Of a DNA stretch of 64,000 bases, positions 1-11,491 are shown piece after piece (position 1 is the stretch's first letter; every line of letters begins with the position of its first letter). The translations under genes and the position numbers were made by a program. Below the pieces are notes generated by a model. It made no database searches. It saw nothing but the letters and a program-made list of their open reading frames with translations, and had not been told where the DNA came from. Source of the stretch: Phallus indusiatus (lineage: Eukaryota > Basidiomycota > Agaricomycetes > Phallales > Phallaceae); NCBI GenBank assembly GCA_027605045.1, contig JAQFWX010000153.1:1-64000 (forward strand), written 5' to 3'.

Positions 1-1098
1 CATGGGGTCTGGAAGACTTTCCAACTGATCCTGAGGCGCAAGAAGACCAATGACGAAGGATACGAATTGACTACCTTCAGTATAAATCTGGCCCACGAGC
101 ATTGCTTTTATTATAGCAAGAAGTACCTCTGGCTTTAGTCGACATTGATGTGAAAGAGCGGCGAATATTGTATATCCCACTAACTAAAATGACTGGAGTG
201 AGCTTGAAATACTCGAATAAAGCATAAACACGTACCACACATTCCTGATCAGTACCTGAGATGCATATCCTATTTGCAGCGGACAATATAAAGGCCAGAG
301 TATCTTCCCTCATGTGCTTCTGACGCGCAATGTACTCCACAGCGACGCCAGCTGTAAAACCGACGAGGGCAGGATGAATCGAACCATCTTCGAGTGATTC
401 AGGAAGCAGGTTGAAAACGAACCTCGCCAAATCACGGTTTTTAGACATTTCGTTGACTAGAAGGGCTCGGGGAAGGGGTTGTGCTGCACTTTTGAGAGGA
501 ATCAAGAAACGCCATAAATCGCTTCTAAACTTTCGGTAAGTTACTGCTGAAACAAAGTTATGTATTGCTACTTGCTCTATATGAAGAATTGACACAAGTT
601 TAGTGAAATGAGGGGTTTCGTGGTAAGGGAGAAATAGTGCCATTAAGGAGTCCACGTTAAACTCGTTTGCTCTATGAAAGACAGTCAGACAACACGACTA
701 CGAAAAAGAACTAAACGGAACAACCTGAATCTTCTAATGACCCACTCCAGAGCCTTGGAAGCAGGAGCTTCCATGAGATATGGTCCGAGCTTTCTCAGAA
801 AATCATCTAACACTTTATCCAAGTCTTCATTTTGTGATCTAGATTGCAAGGTTCGGTCCAAAGTTCGCGAAGAGTCCGAGAAAATAGTATTTTCGTATTT
901 CCCGAATACAGTATTTAGTGCTTTGAGTTTCAAGAGGCCGTTGAGACCCAAAGCGTGCAGTGAGTAGAAGTCATGTTGGTTGGCGTCGCGGTCAGAGAAA
1001 AGATACGATTCGGCGAATTTTCTTCGAGACCTGTCAGTGTATAGAGATGCATTCAGAGAGAAGGATTGGGCTAATTGTGCTGCAAGGCCTGAAGCCAT
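1..1098 (-). CDS. UTP10: U3 snoRNP protein UTP10 (HEATR1), N-terminal part, cut by window edge
   Basis: Component of the t-UTP/UTP-A part of the small-subunit processome, acting in the nucleolus in 18S pre-rRNA processing and rDNA transcription. The start at 1098 gives MASGLAAQLAQSFSLNASL followed by DRSRRKFAESYLF, the usual opening of fungal UTP10. Splicing out 724-672 (GT-AG, 53 nt) joins RRFR to ANEFNVDSLMALFLPYH, as in the family. A 61-nt intron at 240-180 joins the next exon, which encodes GYTIFAALSHQCRLKPEVLL. A possible 42-nt in-frame intron lies at 571-530. UTP10 proteins are very large HEAT-repeat proteins, so only roughly the first 300 residues are here and the rest lies left of position 1. 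Family membership is clear; the 42-nt intron is uncertain because the ORF stays open through it. Confidence 0.93.
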
Positions 1099-1942
1099 CT
1101 TGAACAGCAACGAATCCTTGTCGACGTCCTCAAAAAAAGTTGCAAGCGCCCACCGGCACCGAATGCGAAAGTGTCCGTCAGACGTTGCCGGCTCATGTTT
1201 GAAGAAACTATCTTTCTGTTTTTCATCAAGCTAAAAATTCCCTATATCATAAGCGAGTAATCTTGCTGATCCGATATTTTTATTCACCAGCGATTCGAGT
1301 AATGACCAGTCTCAGCGTGTCCTCAGTCATTATGGACAGTAAACATGAGCGACACATTCGCGAATGGACCCTCAGTATGCTCAGTAATCAAACTCTGACA
1401 ACAAGACCTTTTGCCTGAAGATTGCGACAACGCTTTCGTTGGGATTTTACAGGTGACTACTAAAGCTTGAAGAATTAGACTGCGCTGTTGGTGCACTGTA
1501 ATGCGTTGCTGCTCTTTAACTTTCGGAATGCGTGGAAATCAAATAGTTAGACGACACTCGAGATGAATTTGAGGTATGTGCGATGCCACATATTAACATA
1601 TATCAAAAATCTATCACTGATAATTAGTAAAACATATGCCCTACAAATAATAATGATACGCCGAAGCTTTGAGTTCAAAACCTTGGTTTCATAATCTCAA
1701 TGGGGCTCTACTCATGAACAGCAAATTCCTGATAGGAACATAGGCACTAACCAGTGGATTCACTTGCGCAGTGCCTGTGCAATTTGCGCGCACCGCTCAT
1801 GTGACAGGGCATCGTCACATAACTGTGGCTTTTATGACGTATGATATGTCCTCGTATGTCATGCCTACAGAAGCCTGTGCCTATATAAAGCAGAAGGATC
1901 CAGCTTTCCAAATTGGCTCATCACAAGTATCAGCACACAACT
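1099..1942. other. Divergent intergenic region between UTP10 and the PLD-like gene
   Basis: No convincing gene is seen. The ORF reading on the plus strand over about 980-1234 is a shadow of UTP10. The sequence is AT-rich between 1550 and 1750. Because the flanking genes are transcribed away from each other, both promoters must lie here. Confidence 0.6.
1880..1889 (+). promoter_or_regulatory. TATA box of the PLD-like gene
   Basis: CTATATAAAG lies about 55-60 bases upstream of the ATG at 1943, a plausible TATA position for a short 5' leader. Confidence 0.6.
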
Positions 1943-4716
1943 ATGCCTTCCCAAACCATACAAGAACTCATTCTTAGTGGCCGCACTATAACGCACGAAG
2001 TATCCGAGAACCCAAATGAACGAATTTTGAAGCTGGCCGAGAAGTTGTTCGCTAATGTGTCTCTGACTGCCAAAAAGATTAAAGAAAACCGGACCCGTGA
2101 AGACTACTCGAAGGAAGATTTGGAGGAAGCATTTCGATGCGGCAAATTTCCGTACCGTCCTTCAGATTTATTCCTCATGGTGTGTTTCAGCTTTCAATTT
2201 GTGTGTGGCTAGTGCAGACCTTATCACCGCATTGACAGATATATAGCGACGTACTCGAATGTTTGCACCGAGACCCTTTGATCGGCCTGGTTTCACCCTC
2301 CTTGCTCGGTTCCTCAGGTGTTATACCCCTTACTATTGTATCAGTGTAAGTAATATTAGTATCAGCAGCGATTTCGTTGAATTGAGATTCTCTCAAGTAT
2401 ACCAGACATAATGAGACATTATCGCAACCTTATTGCTAATGCCGAATTCGAAGTCATAATTGCCACCAACTACTGGGAAATTTCCTATTCATCATCTTTG
2501 TCAGTGGAATCTATTTTGAATGGTGAAAAAAGAAAACTGAATCGATGTTTAGAGTACATCAGGGACTAATAGAGCTATCCCAACGACACCAAGGGAAAGA
2601 GAAGAAACCAGTAGTAAAATTAATTTATGACCGAGGAAATCCCAAACAAGTGTTTCAAAATCGACAAGTAGTTCCACCCGAGGAATGGGTAGGCGTCGGT
2701 TTACCCTCTCAAGAAGATATTCCCAATATTGAATTTGAAGTTTTCGTCAGTCCTTTCGACATAGAGTCATTATAAAATATGGTTAGCTTACCTTTTTCCA
2801 GAATTATCATAGACCTGTTATGGGTACATTCCACGCTAAATACATGATCGTGGACCGCAAGGTTGCCTGTTTGAATTCTAACAATATACAAGTTTGGCGT
2901 CATTCTCTTTTTTTGAATACCCCTGTCACTGACAATTGGACAGGATCGCGTTAATGTGGAAATGATGACTCATCTCGAAGGACCTATCGTTGATTCATTC
3001 TACGACATGGCACTCCTTTCATGGGGCGAAAAACTGAGCCCTCCTTTGCCTCTCTTGAAAGGCGGAGGAGGAGCTCCAACAGAAGGAGAAGAGCATCTTT
3101 TTAGCGAAGAAAATCGTTATATAAAAGGTATTTACTTACAAATAAAAATCAAATTCATTTAACCCCTCGGTAACACTCACCTCGTACAGATATCTTCCTT
3201 GCTGAAGGAGCAACCACTAACCGAGAATCATGGGATCCAAATTCTGAAAAGGAGAATGCTCCCCTCCCCCCGGCCGAATCCCGAGGTACAATGCCTCGAG
3301 CTCAAGTGTCTGAGCAACACTTTGAAGATACACTTAAGGAAGTTCCAGAGCACCTTCCGCCCGACATAAATGGTTGGGCTCTCATCCAATATATCACGAT
3401 CACAGCTGACGCTATTGTTTCAGAATCGACCGAGAAATTGGACGAAACGGATCCTGATCCGGTGGCACAGCAGCACGTTCCCGCAGTTGAAACATCTACA
3501 GCCGAAGAAGTCGTAAAAACAGACATGGAATTGAACGCGGCCGAGGATAAATATGGGTCCCCTCAAGCCGTGGCAAACCACCTGAGTAAGTGTCCCCAAT
3601 GAATTTAAATATTAAACTAACATTCTTGTGGCATGTAGATGCGGGAATGCAACACACGATGCCTACTGCGCCTCCCGAGGCAGCTAAAGGTTTTCATCCT
3701 CATATATTGCATAAACCCCATAAACCATTCCCGATCGCTATGGTCAACCGTAAGCCAAGCGGGAGTATGTAACTTTCACTCACTCGAGGAAAAAAAAGTT
3801 TTATTGGTTTTATCCAGCTCCGGGTCATTCTGATCTCAAGGTTCCGCAAAACGTCGCATGGCTTGCTGCATTCAGATTAGCCGAAAAAAGCATTTTCATG
3901 TGAGTAATTAATTAATGAAATATCTGATTGCTTTATATGCTAATGTATAACGCTACCACCAGCCAAACTCCCACATTTAATGCTTACCCAGTGGTTCAAG
4001 AAATATTGAATGCGTGTCGCAGAGGTGTCGACTGTGTACTATACCTCGATCTAGGTTTCAACGACGGCGGAGGTGAGAATCTGTTTTTAATGTCTCATTC
4101 CTGAAATCTCATGGTAGCCCCTGTGAGCAGAGATGTTACCATTCCAAGGGGGAACAAATAGCAAAGTGGTGGCCGACATGTATAATGCTTTAAACGCGGA
4201 GGGAAAACAACAGCACTTGAAAGTATACTGGTATACAGCCAAAGACCAAAATAAACCAATAGACGCCGCAGACAAAAGAAGAAATTGCCACGGTGAGGTT
4301 TTTTTCTGGATGCGGCGTGACGAAGCTCATGATTTCCCGGGAAAACAGTCAAATTCTGCATTGTAGATGATCATATCGCAATTCAGGGGAACGGAAATCA
4401 AGGTATGTAGTGCGCGTAAAGATAACAGTGTAAAATCTTGATTCCTTTTTTCTTTCATAAAGACACTCAATCGTGGTTCCATTCGCAAGAGATCAACATT
4501 ATGGTAGATTCAGCCGAAGTGTGTGCTGAATGGCGTGCCGGACTAGACAATAATCAGAATACCAAGCTTTATGGTCTTATCAGTGACAAGGATGGTCTTT
4601 GGAGAGACCCAGAGGGGAATATTCTAGATAGTAAAGGAGGTAAAGGCGGTCCGTTGGCTTTGTTGAAGGGGATGCAAGGGGCGCTGGCCAGGGTACAAGG
4701 CAAAGGAGGGTTTTAA
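1943..4716 (+). CDS. Phospholipase D-like protein with two HKD motifs
   Basis: Member of the PLD/phosphodiesterase superfamily, which cleaves or transfers phosphodiester bonds through a covalent phospho-His intermediate. The first HKD motif is FHAKYMIVDRKVACLNSNN (around 2830-2885, H-x-K-x4-D). It is followed by IQDRVNVEMMTHLEGPIVDS, typical of PLD-like proteins, after an intron ending at 2943. The second is CHVKFCIVDDHIAIQGNGN, spliced across an intron near 4293-4365. Between them lies a long, weakly conserved Pro/Glu-rich linker. The ATG at 1943 (MPSQTIQ) follows a TATA box; an in-frame TTG at 1913 is not a credible start. About eight or nine short introns. Both catalytic motifs are intact, so an active pseudo-dimeric enzyme is likely. 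The substrate (phosphatidylcholine, cardiolipin or nucleic acid) cannot be told. No signal peptide is evident. Confidence 0.88.
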
Positions 4717-4816
4717 ATTACTGAACTGACAATTCCTACCGGACTTCTTTTTGGACTTTTAAATTGTAATGATTGTAATAGGGAGAATACCCGGATGATC
4801 TTAATATACGACTATA

Positions 4817-5517
4817 TTATAAGGTTTTGAGAAATTTCTATGGGAGAGCAGTCAGGAAATAAGGACCGAGTGAGAAGCGAAAGACGAACTTGTTCCGCGT
4901 CTTGTACGGCTGTTTTGAAGTCGGCAACCTCTTTCCAACAGTTTAATGATGTAGTTGGATTATTCCTAGGAAAGAAATTATTTAGAAAAAAGAAGGAATA
5001 TAAAGCTTAAAGCACGAACCGATAACACTCCAATAATCGCTCTTGAGATTCCTTAGCCTCCGGCAAATCCTCTAAACTCGATCTATTATGGAACCTCTCA
5101 ACTTTCTTCTGAATAGCCTCCAAATCCGCTCGTAACGAATCACTCGATCTAAAAACTCCGTCAGGTCCTTCACCGTCGCTTTCGCCCTCCTGCTCCTCGC
5201 CCGCAATATCTCGCTCCTTGTCAATATTTTCCCTCTCAAGGGCTAACTCTATTTGTCGATGAACCTCTTCCTCTTCACTTCTTAATCGAGAAATCTCATC
5301 TTGTATACGTACACGAACGTGCGCATCGAGTACTGATTGTTCTGCGGGTGTTGTTTCGGGTGAAATCTGCGAGTCTGCCAGATGGTTTACGAGCTCTGGA
5401 GAGAACTTTCAGGAGATTTGAGCGTAAGTATAGCGAGAAAAAGAGAAAAGCGATTGAATTTACTTGAATTGGAGTTTCATTGTAGATTACTTTTTCTGAC
5501 GACTGGCTGGCACCCAT
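4817..5517 (-). CDS. MIC19: MICOS complex subunit MIC19
   Basis: Peripheral inner-membrane protein of the mitochondrial contact site and cristae organising system. Start 5517 gives MGASQSSEKVIYNETPIQ, the family's myristoylation-type N-terminus. After an intron (about 5463-5408) comes FSPELVNHLADS and a coiled coil rich in Glu/Arg. The last part holds ECYRNNP...SLNCWKEV, a C-x10-C pair as in the single CHCH motif of fungal Mic19. Removing a 52-nt intron near the 3' end joins DAEQ to KFLKTL and a stop at 4817, matching the short C-terminus of the family. If that intron were retained, the frame would run into a different, longer tail. Tail-to-tail with the PLD-like gene, about 100 bases apart; the BAG gene lies upstream on the same strand. 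Confidence 0.92.
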
Positions 5518-5708
5518 GGAGAGAGGAGTGAGTGAGTGAAGCTGCCTGTGAAGACGTGCGCGCACAAATTACTGAATCCGAATTTTTACTTCCGTCAGTC
5601 CCGTCCGACGAATAGGAATTAAATAATTGAATCAGAATGTAATATATTTTTTTTGTGAGATTATTACAATGTACATGCATAATGTTATAATGTACTACCC
5701 TATCATTG

Positions 5709-7248
5709 CTAAACACAAAGTTCAATAGGCATCGTCGAAAAAGAAGTACCGAGAGTCTCTGGATTGTTATTAAGAGCAGAGGGGTCGTCGAGGAGAGCTC
5801 CCGAATGGTTCACCACCTCGTCTTTATTAGGTATTATCTTGTCTTCGTCAGTACACTGCTCTGGCGTTTCCAAAGACACATCTCGCTCAATTTCCATGTC
5901 ACTGTCACCGGAAACGTCTTCTTCAATAGGATCCGAGGAAGGCAAATCTGAGCTTGTGGAAGGATGAGGAATGGGATCAGAAGAAACGGTATTCGAGTCT
6001 TGAGCCTCTGTCGAGTCCTGATAATCTTTGTCGGTTTCCATTCGTTCTTCAGATGACTGGATAGCAGAAGGTTGCTCATTCGTGTGTTCAGGAGCAGGTT
6101 GACTTTGCGAAGGCTCGGATACTGATGAATCTACTTCGTCAGCTTTCTCCGTGTTAATTTCCATTGCAGTGCTCGTAGGTTCCGACTGTGACTCGGTTAA
6201 AGGCACTTCCTCCTGGCTAGCGACGGACGCTGATATTGATGCCCTGCGAGCCTCCCAAGCCGCGAGCTTTTTAGCATCCAGGTTTCCCAATTCGCCTTCG
6301 ATCTCCTTGACGAGAGTCTTTCTCGCATTACGAACACGTTCGTCACCGTGACTGTCTATTGAATCCAGCCTCGACAAGAAATTAAGAAGCGTATGCTCAT
6401 GCAAGTGTATGGGAGCATTTCGCGACGTATACAGAAGTTCCATCGCATCAGCTTGTTCTCCAAAGTCAAGGGTCTCCGGGAAGGTGAAGTTTTTGACTAC
6501 AGTTCTAAATTCTTCGGCTACGGAAGAAATGGCTTTCAACGATCTATGACGAGGCATGTTGGTGCGGAAGAAAGCCTGAATTTTTCGAGCGGCTTGGTCC
6601 CTGATGTCAGGTTGAGGAGAGGATGATCTTATGGGTATACGAGTGGTCTCGTGCGATGCAGGGGAACGAGAAATAGGAACGGAATGCTAATGAAGAGAGT
6701 CAGACGTAACCCTAAAACAAAATAAGAGACAAGGAAAGACGTACCGAATTTGCAAGAGATTCAGGGTGTTCATGAACTGAAACGGGCGATGGCGTTCGAT
6801 TTGAAGAGGACTAAACAAAGGATAACGGTAAGTCAAGCAGTTTAGATGTAAAACTTCAAAATGGACTGACGCTTTTCCTCCTTGTTTTGACATCGGCGCT
6901 AGCCATCTGCTGACGTCGAAAATCATCATATATATCTCGACTACGTGGTTGTTGCCTTAGCCCAAAGGTAGGGTGCGAGTACGCGTAAGATGGCGAATCT
7001 GAATATTCTTCATCGGAATCAAAGCCACTAAAGTAGGGATACATTGAGCGCCGTCGTTGCTCGCGAGCGAGGTGATTTTGATAGGCATTGCGGCGTAAAG
7101 CCTCTTCAAGCTGTTGCCTTCGGCGAGCTTCCTGAAGACGTGCGTGATATTCAGCTTCGCGACGTTCGCGGGCGCGTTGAGCAGCTAGGGCACGATAGAA
7201 ATCGTTATGATCGTAGGGATATTGGGAAGGGTAGTAGTCAAAGAACAT
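5709..7248 (-). CDS. BAG-domain Hsp70 co-chaperone with IQ motif
   Basis: BAG domains bind the Hsp70 ATPase domain and promote nucleotide exchange. Three exons: 7248-6871, 6810-6745 and 6686-5709, with GT-AG introns of 60 and 58 nt. The N-terminal exon is rich in Tyr, Arg and Gln with a long helical segment (RARERREAEYHARLQEARR). The third exon carries an IQ-like motif (DQAARKIQAFFRTNMPRHR), then the BAG helices (FRTVVKNFTFPETLDF ... LNFLSRLDSIDSHGDERVR ... LVKEIEGELG). A long acidic Ser/Glu/Asp-rich tail of about 150 residues is probably disordered. A perfect step-type heat-shock element lies about 170-190 bases upstream. Subfamily is not certain, but the IQ plus BAG layout is common in Agaricomycetes. 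Confidence 0.85.
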
Positions 7249-7414
7249 TTGAGCAGATAAGATATGAGGTGTGCGCGTGTCTGTGGTGTCACGAAGGAGC
7301 TTTGTTGATGAGGAGAGCCATGTGCGTAACTGACATTATATAGCTGTGGACCGAACAATGACGAGGTGGTGAAAGCAGTTTCTACCATTTGCCTTTCGTG
7401 GATGGACGCGCCCC

Positions 7415-7437
7415 GAAACGCCTCGAAGCCGCCCGAA
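7415..7437 (-). promoter_or_regulatory. Step-type heat-shock element (three GAA units at exact 10-bp spacing)
   Basis: GAA occurs at 7415-7417, 7425-7427 and 7435-7437, each separated by 7 bases. On the BAG gene strand this is nTTCn(5)nTTCn(5)nTTCn, the step-type Hsf1 site. It lies 167-189 bases upstream of the BAG start codon. Confidence 0.6.
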
Positions 7438-7682
7438 GGTGATCCAAACTGGGACATATACTCGCTGACAAAGGAATCGTCACGTGCTAACCGGCAAACT
7501 CCGAGTGACGCAAGCGGCGTGTCATTACGATTTAGCAAGGAGTCTCCGAACGTCAGTTACGAAAACAACATATTTATTGTATTCAAGATGCTTGTCAATT
7601 ATACATACGTTGGGAACAAATAGATTATAAAGTTATAGAAGCTAAGTCCGTCCGATTCTATAAAAAAATTTATCTACAGCGT

Positions 7683-8229
7683 TCAAGCACAAATAAAAAC
7701 TTCGACTTCATTAGTATTAATGCTAGGTGTGTTTTCACCCTAAGTGCAAGGTCAGAGTACAGTCATATGCGTTTTCAAAGATGCATTCAGATAGCTTACC
7801 CCAAGCAAGAAAAACTCGGCCAAAGTGAGCTGGTAGGTCATGTTTACGCCATTGAGGGGTTGAGCGGGGACGGTTAGCGTTGTCGAGTTAACGAAGGCAC
7901 CACCCTGTCCAGTGACAAAGCTAGGATTGTGTACGGTTCCAAGTTTTATTTGACCTATGTCAGAGGCTTGTGGGTCATTGGAAGCGCGCAGTCCAAATGA
8001 AACGGCAACAAGGTCGACACTTGAGGTAGTGTCTAACAACTCGCAGGTGAGTTTGTGTGTCATGTTTTCATAAAGTAAATCTTTCTGTCGTACCTTGGAA
8101 TTGGACAGTGGCGGTGAATGACGATCCGGCTTTAAGGATTGTGCCGGGTTGTGGAGACAACCAGTTGACAGACTGTGCGGAAGCAGCACCAATGATTGCA
8201 GACGTAAGAGCGAAGGCGTTGAACTTCAT
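7683..8229 (-). CDS. Small secreted protein, copy A of a tandem pair
   Basis: Signal peptide MKFNAFALTSAIIGAASAQS, then VNWLSPQPGTILKAGSSFTA, a short beta-rich domain of about 120 residues with VDLVAVSFGLRAS and FVNSTTLTVP. Introns: one starts GTACGACAG after residue group ATVQFQ and ends TTGTTAG, giving QDTTSSVDLV; the second separates EFFLLG from GENTPSINTNEVEVFICA and the stop at 7683. The layout resembles the small secreted proteins of Agaricomycetes sometimes labelled Ser/Thr-rich GPI-anchored family, but no GPI signal is visible. Function unknown. A TATA box lies about 70 bases upstream of the ATG. Paralogous to the next gene with the same exon plan. Confidence 0.8.
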
Positions 8230-8294
8230 CTTAATGGAAGTAGAAGACTGTGGAGATTCCTGCTGGTGCAGAAACAACCATAAGTCTTGCGCTC

Positions 8295-8302
8295 TTTTAT
8301 AC
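8295..8302 (-). promoter_or_regulatory. TATA box of secreted-protein gene A
   Basis: GTATAAAA on the minus strand, about 66-73 bases upstream of the ATG at 8229. A similar GCATAAAAAG lies at the matching place (about 9510-9518) before copy B. Confidence 0.5.
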
Positions 8303-8905
8303 GAAAAACTGACATACATACCTTTGGGGCTTCTTTTCCTTGTCCCGGTGACTGACTCAATTCAATTTCCTTCGGTCAGGTTTTCCGCTATTATCCGACG
8401 CTAAAGTGGCCATCATACATCACCGCTAACTATGTAATATCCCATCGGCGAAGAACACAGCAGTCAATATGTGCCATGCATGCAGGTTCCTTCTCCATTG
8501 CCAGGCGGAAGTCTCAAGATCTCACACCCCTGTCACGCCTTCTGATGAAATGATTAGTCTAAAAGGTTATATGTTCAAACTTGCTCTTCTCGACGCGAAC
8601 GTGTAGTAATAAGATGAAATATTCATTACTTGCCACAGGCCGTTCGTTCCACCAAATTAAGACCATGCGCATTACATCAACATGTCTCCACTTGCATTCG
8701 GATCAAAAACACGGACATATGCTCGCTTGGCCGCATGTCCCGAGCTTAATCCGGCTTAGTCCATGGTATTTCGTGCTTTGTTTTTTGTTTGCGAAATCAC
8801 TCTGATCCTCGCAATTTTAGTGGACTCAAAATAAGGACGATCGATCTATATGCAACAAATGTTGTATTATTATCAAAACGCGGACCATTCAATTCCACCC
8901 TTCTT

Positions 8906-9448
8906 TCAAGAGGAAATAAAAACCTCAACTTGATCAGTGAACGTGAAGGGAGTGTTGTCAGCCTGACGCAAGCGTAAGTATATGCAATCAAAAGTTCCTT
9001 TTTCTCGTGTTCACTTACTCCGAGGGTGAAGAATTGAGCCACAACAAGCTCGTAATTTTGGTTTAGACCACCGAAAATATTACTGGGAACATTCTGCACT
9101 GTTGAGTTGACAAAGAAAAAATCTTCTCCGGTGACGAAAGTTGGTTGATTGACCGTTCCAAGAATTGTTTCACCTAGATCGGAGGGTGTTGGATCTGTGC
9201 TGTTGAGCCGCAATCCAAATACGAGGGCAACCGTGTTTACATTCGAAGTCGAGGCTGTTTTAACTTTTAGTGAGCTTTCTTTCACTCGCAAGGAGTTTCT
9301 TACATGAGATTTTTACAGTAGCGGTGAAAGGTTCCCCAGCTGAGAGAACCGTGTCTGGCGTCGGGGAAAGCCAAGTTACAAATTGAGCGGAAACTTGAGC
9401 AGCTCCGATAATCGCAGCAGCAACAAGAGCGGCAGTGTTAAATTTCAT
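8906..9448 (-). CDS. Small secreted protein, copy B of a tandem pair
   Basis: Signal peptide MKFNTAALVAAAIIGAAQVSA followed by FVTWLSPTPDTVLSAGEPFTA, clearly paralogous to copy A. Splicing ATVKISS to STSNVNTVALVFGLRLNS (intron GTAAGAAAC...AAAACAG) and LGV-side GGA to ADNTPFTFTDQVEVFISS gives a protein of about 145 residues ending at 8906. Intron positions match copy A. Asn-x-Ser/Thr sites (NST) suggest N-glycosylation. Predicted extracellular, non-enzymatic as far as can be seen; function unknown. Confidence 0.8.
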
Positions 9449-11491
9449 CTCTCACAAAACCGATTACAGAGGAGATTTCTGAAACAGTGTACGATAGCTT
9501 CAAATCCTATTCCCTTTTTATGCGCTACTAATAGGCTCACCAGTGGGGAAAAACACAACATTATGCATAGGAGTATCAGACTGACATCCTAGCTCATTTA
9601 CTATTCCCAATACATCTAGTCAAAATAGTTTATTTCATATCTGCTCCAAAGCCGTTCTATCCAACTGGAAACGAGATTAGAAATACAGTATGCCGACTCC
9701 TCACCCGGATCACCAAACGTACGCATACTTGGCCGGGCGCCCCGACGAGGCTTACTTTCATATTTTAAGGTGGCTCGTTACATAAACTTTCTAGATCCTC
9801 GTAGATCCTTTTTCTTTCAATAATGACCGTCCTATGCCTTCAATGCATTCATTTTACGCCGACCCGTTTTGATCATAGCTTTTCCTGTTATGATGCTTGT
9901 ATTGCTGCACATGCTACACCCATTACATGAGGAGCCTTCGTCTCCGTGCAGGATAGCTCAAGCCAATCTAGATTCCACACCTCCTGATGACAAAAGGCTG
10001 ACGCCTTAAGATGCACACTCACCATCTTACACATACAACGAGGTCTCTTGCACGTTCCTATTCAATCAAACTTTTTCGTCACATCAAAGAACGGATAGTA
10101 ATACTTTACGTTTAATTTGAGGTTTTGAAACCACATGGTACTACCAAGGTACCATGTTTAGGTTCCTAGCGTGTTGACTCTGCGGAACACTGTGGAACAC
10201 CGCTACCATATCGCAACATCAGACCCCGACCTTCTTAGAAGTCTCTGTTTCTTCGTCAATTTGGCGACATTCTGCAAAATTTAATTGCCGTGTACGAAAA
10301 GGATCTGTCAATCAGACGGTTCCATAGTCATCTTATTTGTATTAAATGTTTTCTCAGCAGAAGGTCAGAATTCTTGAAATGGATCCTGTTAGAGGATGTC
10401 AGTGATCACATGGGATTTTACGCCATTCTTTTTAGGCATGCGCATTCGCAAATCTATCCTAGCTTTTTGTTCAACTTAACTGCGGCACCAAAATATTTTT
10501 CAAGGTACCAGATCATAACTGGTCAAATTCCGTCCTTGATACCATTCGTATAAGCACAGTAGCTGCAGACCTGCCAACCCATCATTTCTCTTGCGTCTAT
10601 GTATTAGAGCAATTTGGAGCCAATCACAGTGAGACTTTTTCAAAAATGCGATCTTTTTTCTTTTTCGGAGAAGCATCCTTATTCGGCGCGGCTAACTTGA
10701 AAAGACATCAGGCTGTCCAGACCTGACCGGAAGTTCTTCGAATTCTGGTCATGTTGCATCGGTATGTACGTATACGGTTGCAACATTCGATGACCGTGCG
10801 GTACCCATTAACCGTTCTTGCCTGGTTGTATGGTTGAGCAATTTACGCGTGAAGGTGGAGTACCCATCTGCAAAACCTACCCTGCATTTTTCCGTGCGCA
10901 CACTGAAGCAAAGTAAGCACGGCAAGAACGGAATTTGAAAGCAGGCATTAAAACTTTGTGGCTTCTTTTTCAGGCCTGCTGCACATGCATTCGGATATTA
11001 CCTGAACCCATGATCTATACGGTAAAAAAACCCTGCACTTGCATGACCACAATTGATTGATGTACTTCATTAGCGATGTTCAGTTGTTTTAGGGTAGCGC
11101 TCGCAGAGTCGCATGTGGTCGACGGCAATGCTGCATATAGTAAAATTAATCATAGCAGGCAAAATCGGAACCGCCGAGACACGGTATGCTCGTTGAGGAA
11201 CATTTGTACTGAACTTCCTGTCCGTGAGAGTTGAAAAATGCATACATACTACTGGATCAACTTTACACCTGTTGTCATGTGGCAAGCGTGCAATCTTAAT
11301 AATTTACCTGGCCGGCGACTATGAATAAGTGCGTTCCGAAAAATATAATTCTAGCGATTATGTTTACTTCAACAAGCTGAGGAAGGCCGTCAGCCTCTCG
11401 GGGTTCGTAATGCGCTCGAAGACTAACACATTACTATTATACAAGGAGCAGAAAATTTCATTTCATTCTAACATCGTACCAAACTCTAATC
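9449..11491. other. Gene-poor interval of about 2 kb
   Basis: No supported gene on either strand: the open frames (for example 10290-10553 plus and 11329-11724 plus) resemble nothing known and lack credible codon context. A 9-bp inverted repeat (ACATGGTAC / GTACCATGT) lies at 10133-10157. Confidence 0.5.

Noticed and set aside
980..1234. Plus-strand ORF opposite the UTP10 start
   Set aside because: A shadow of the UTP10 first exon in another frame.
7249..7538. Minus-strand ORF upstream of the BAG start as an extra N-terminal exon
   Set aside because: No splice junction links it in frame, the frame begins at a non-ATG codon and the ATG at 7248 fits; this stretch is better explained as promoter.
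9600..11400. Transposon in the 2 kb gap
   Set aside because: No terminal inverted repeats, target-site duplication or transposase/reverse-transcriptase motif could be found, only one short palindrome.
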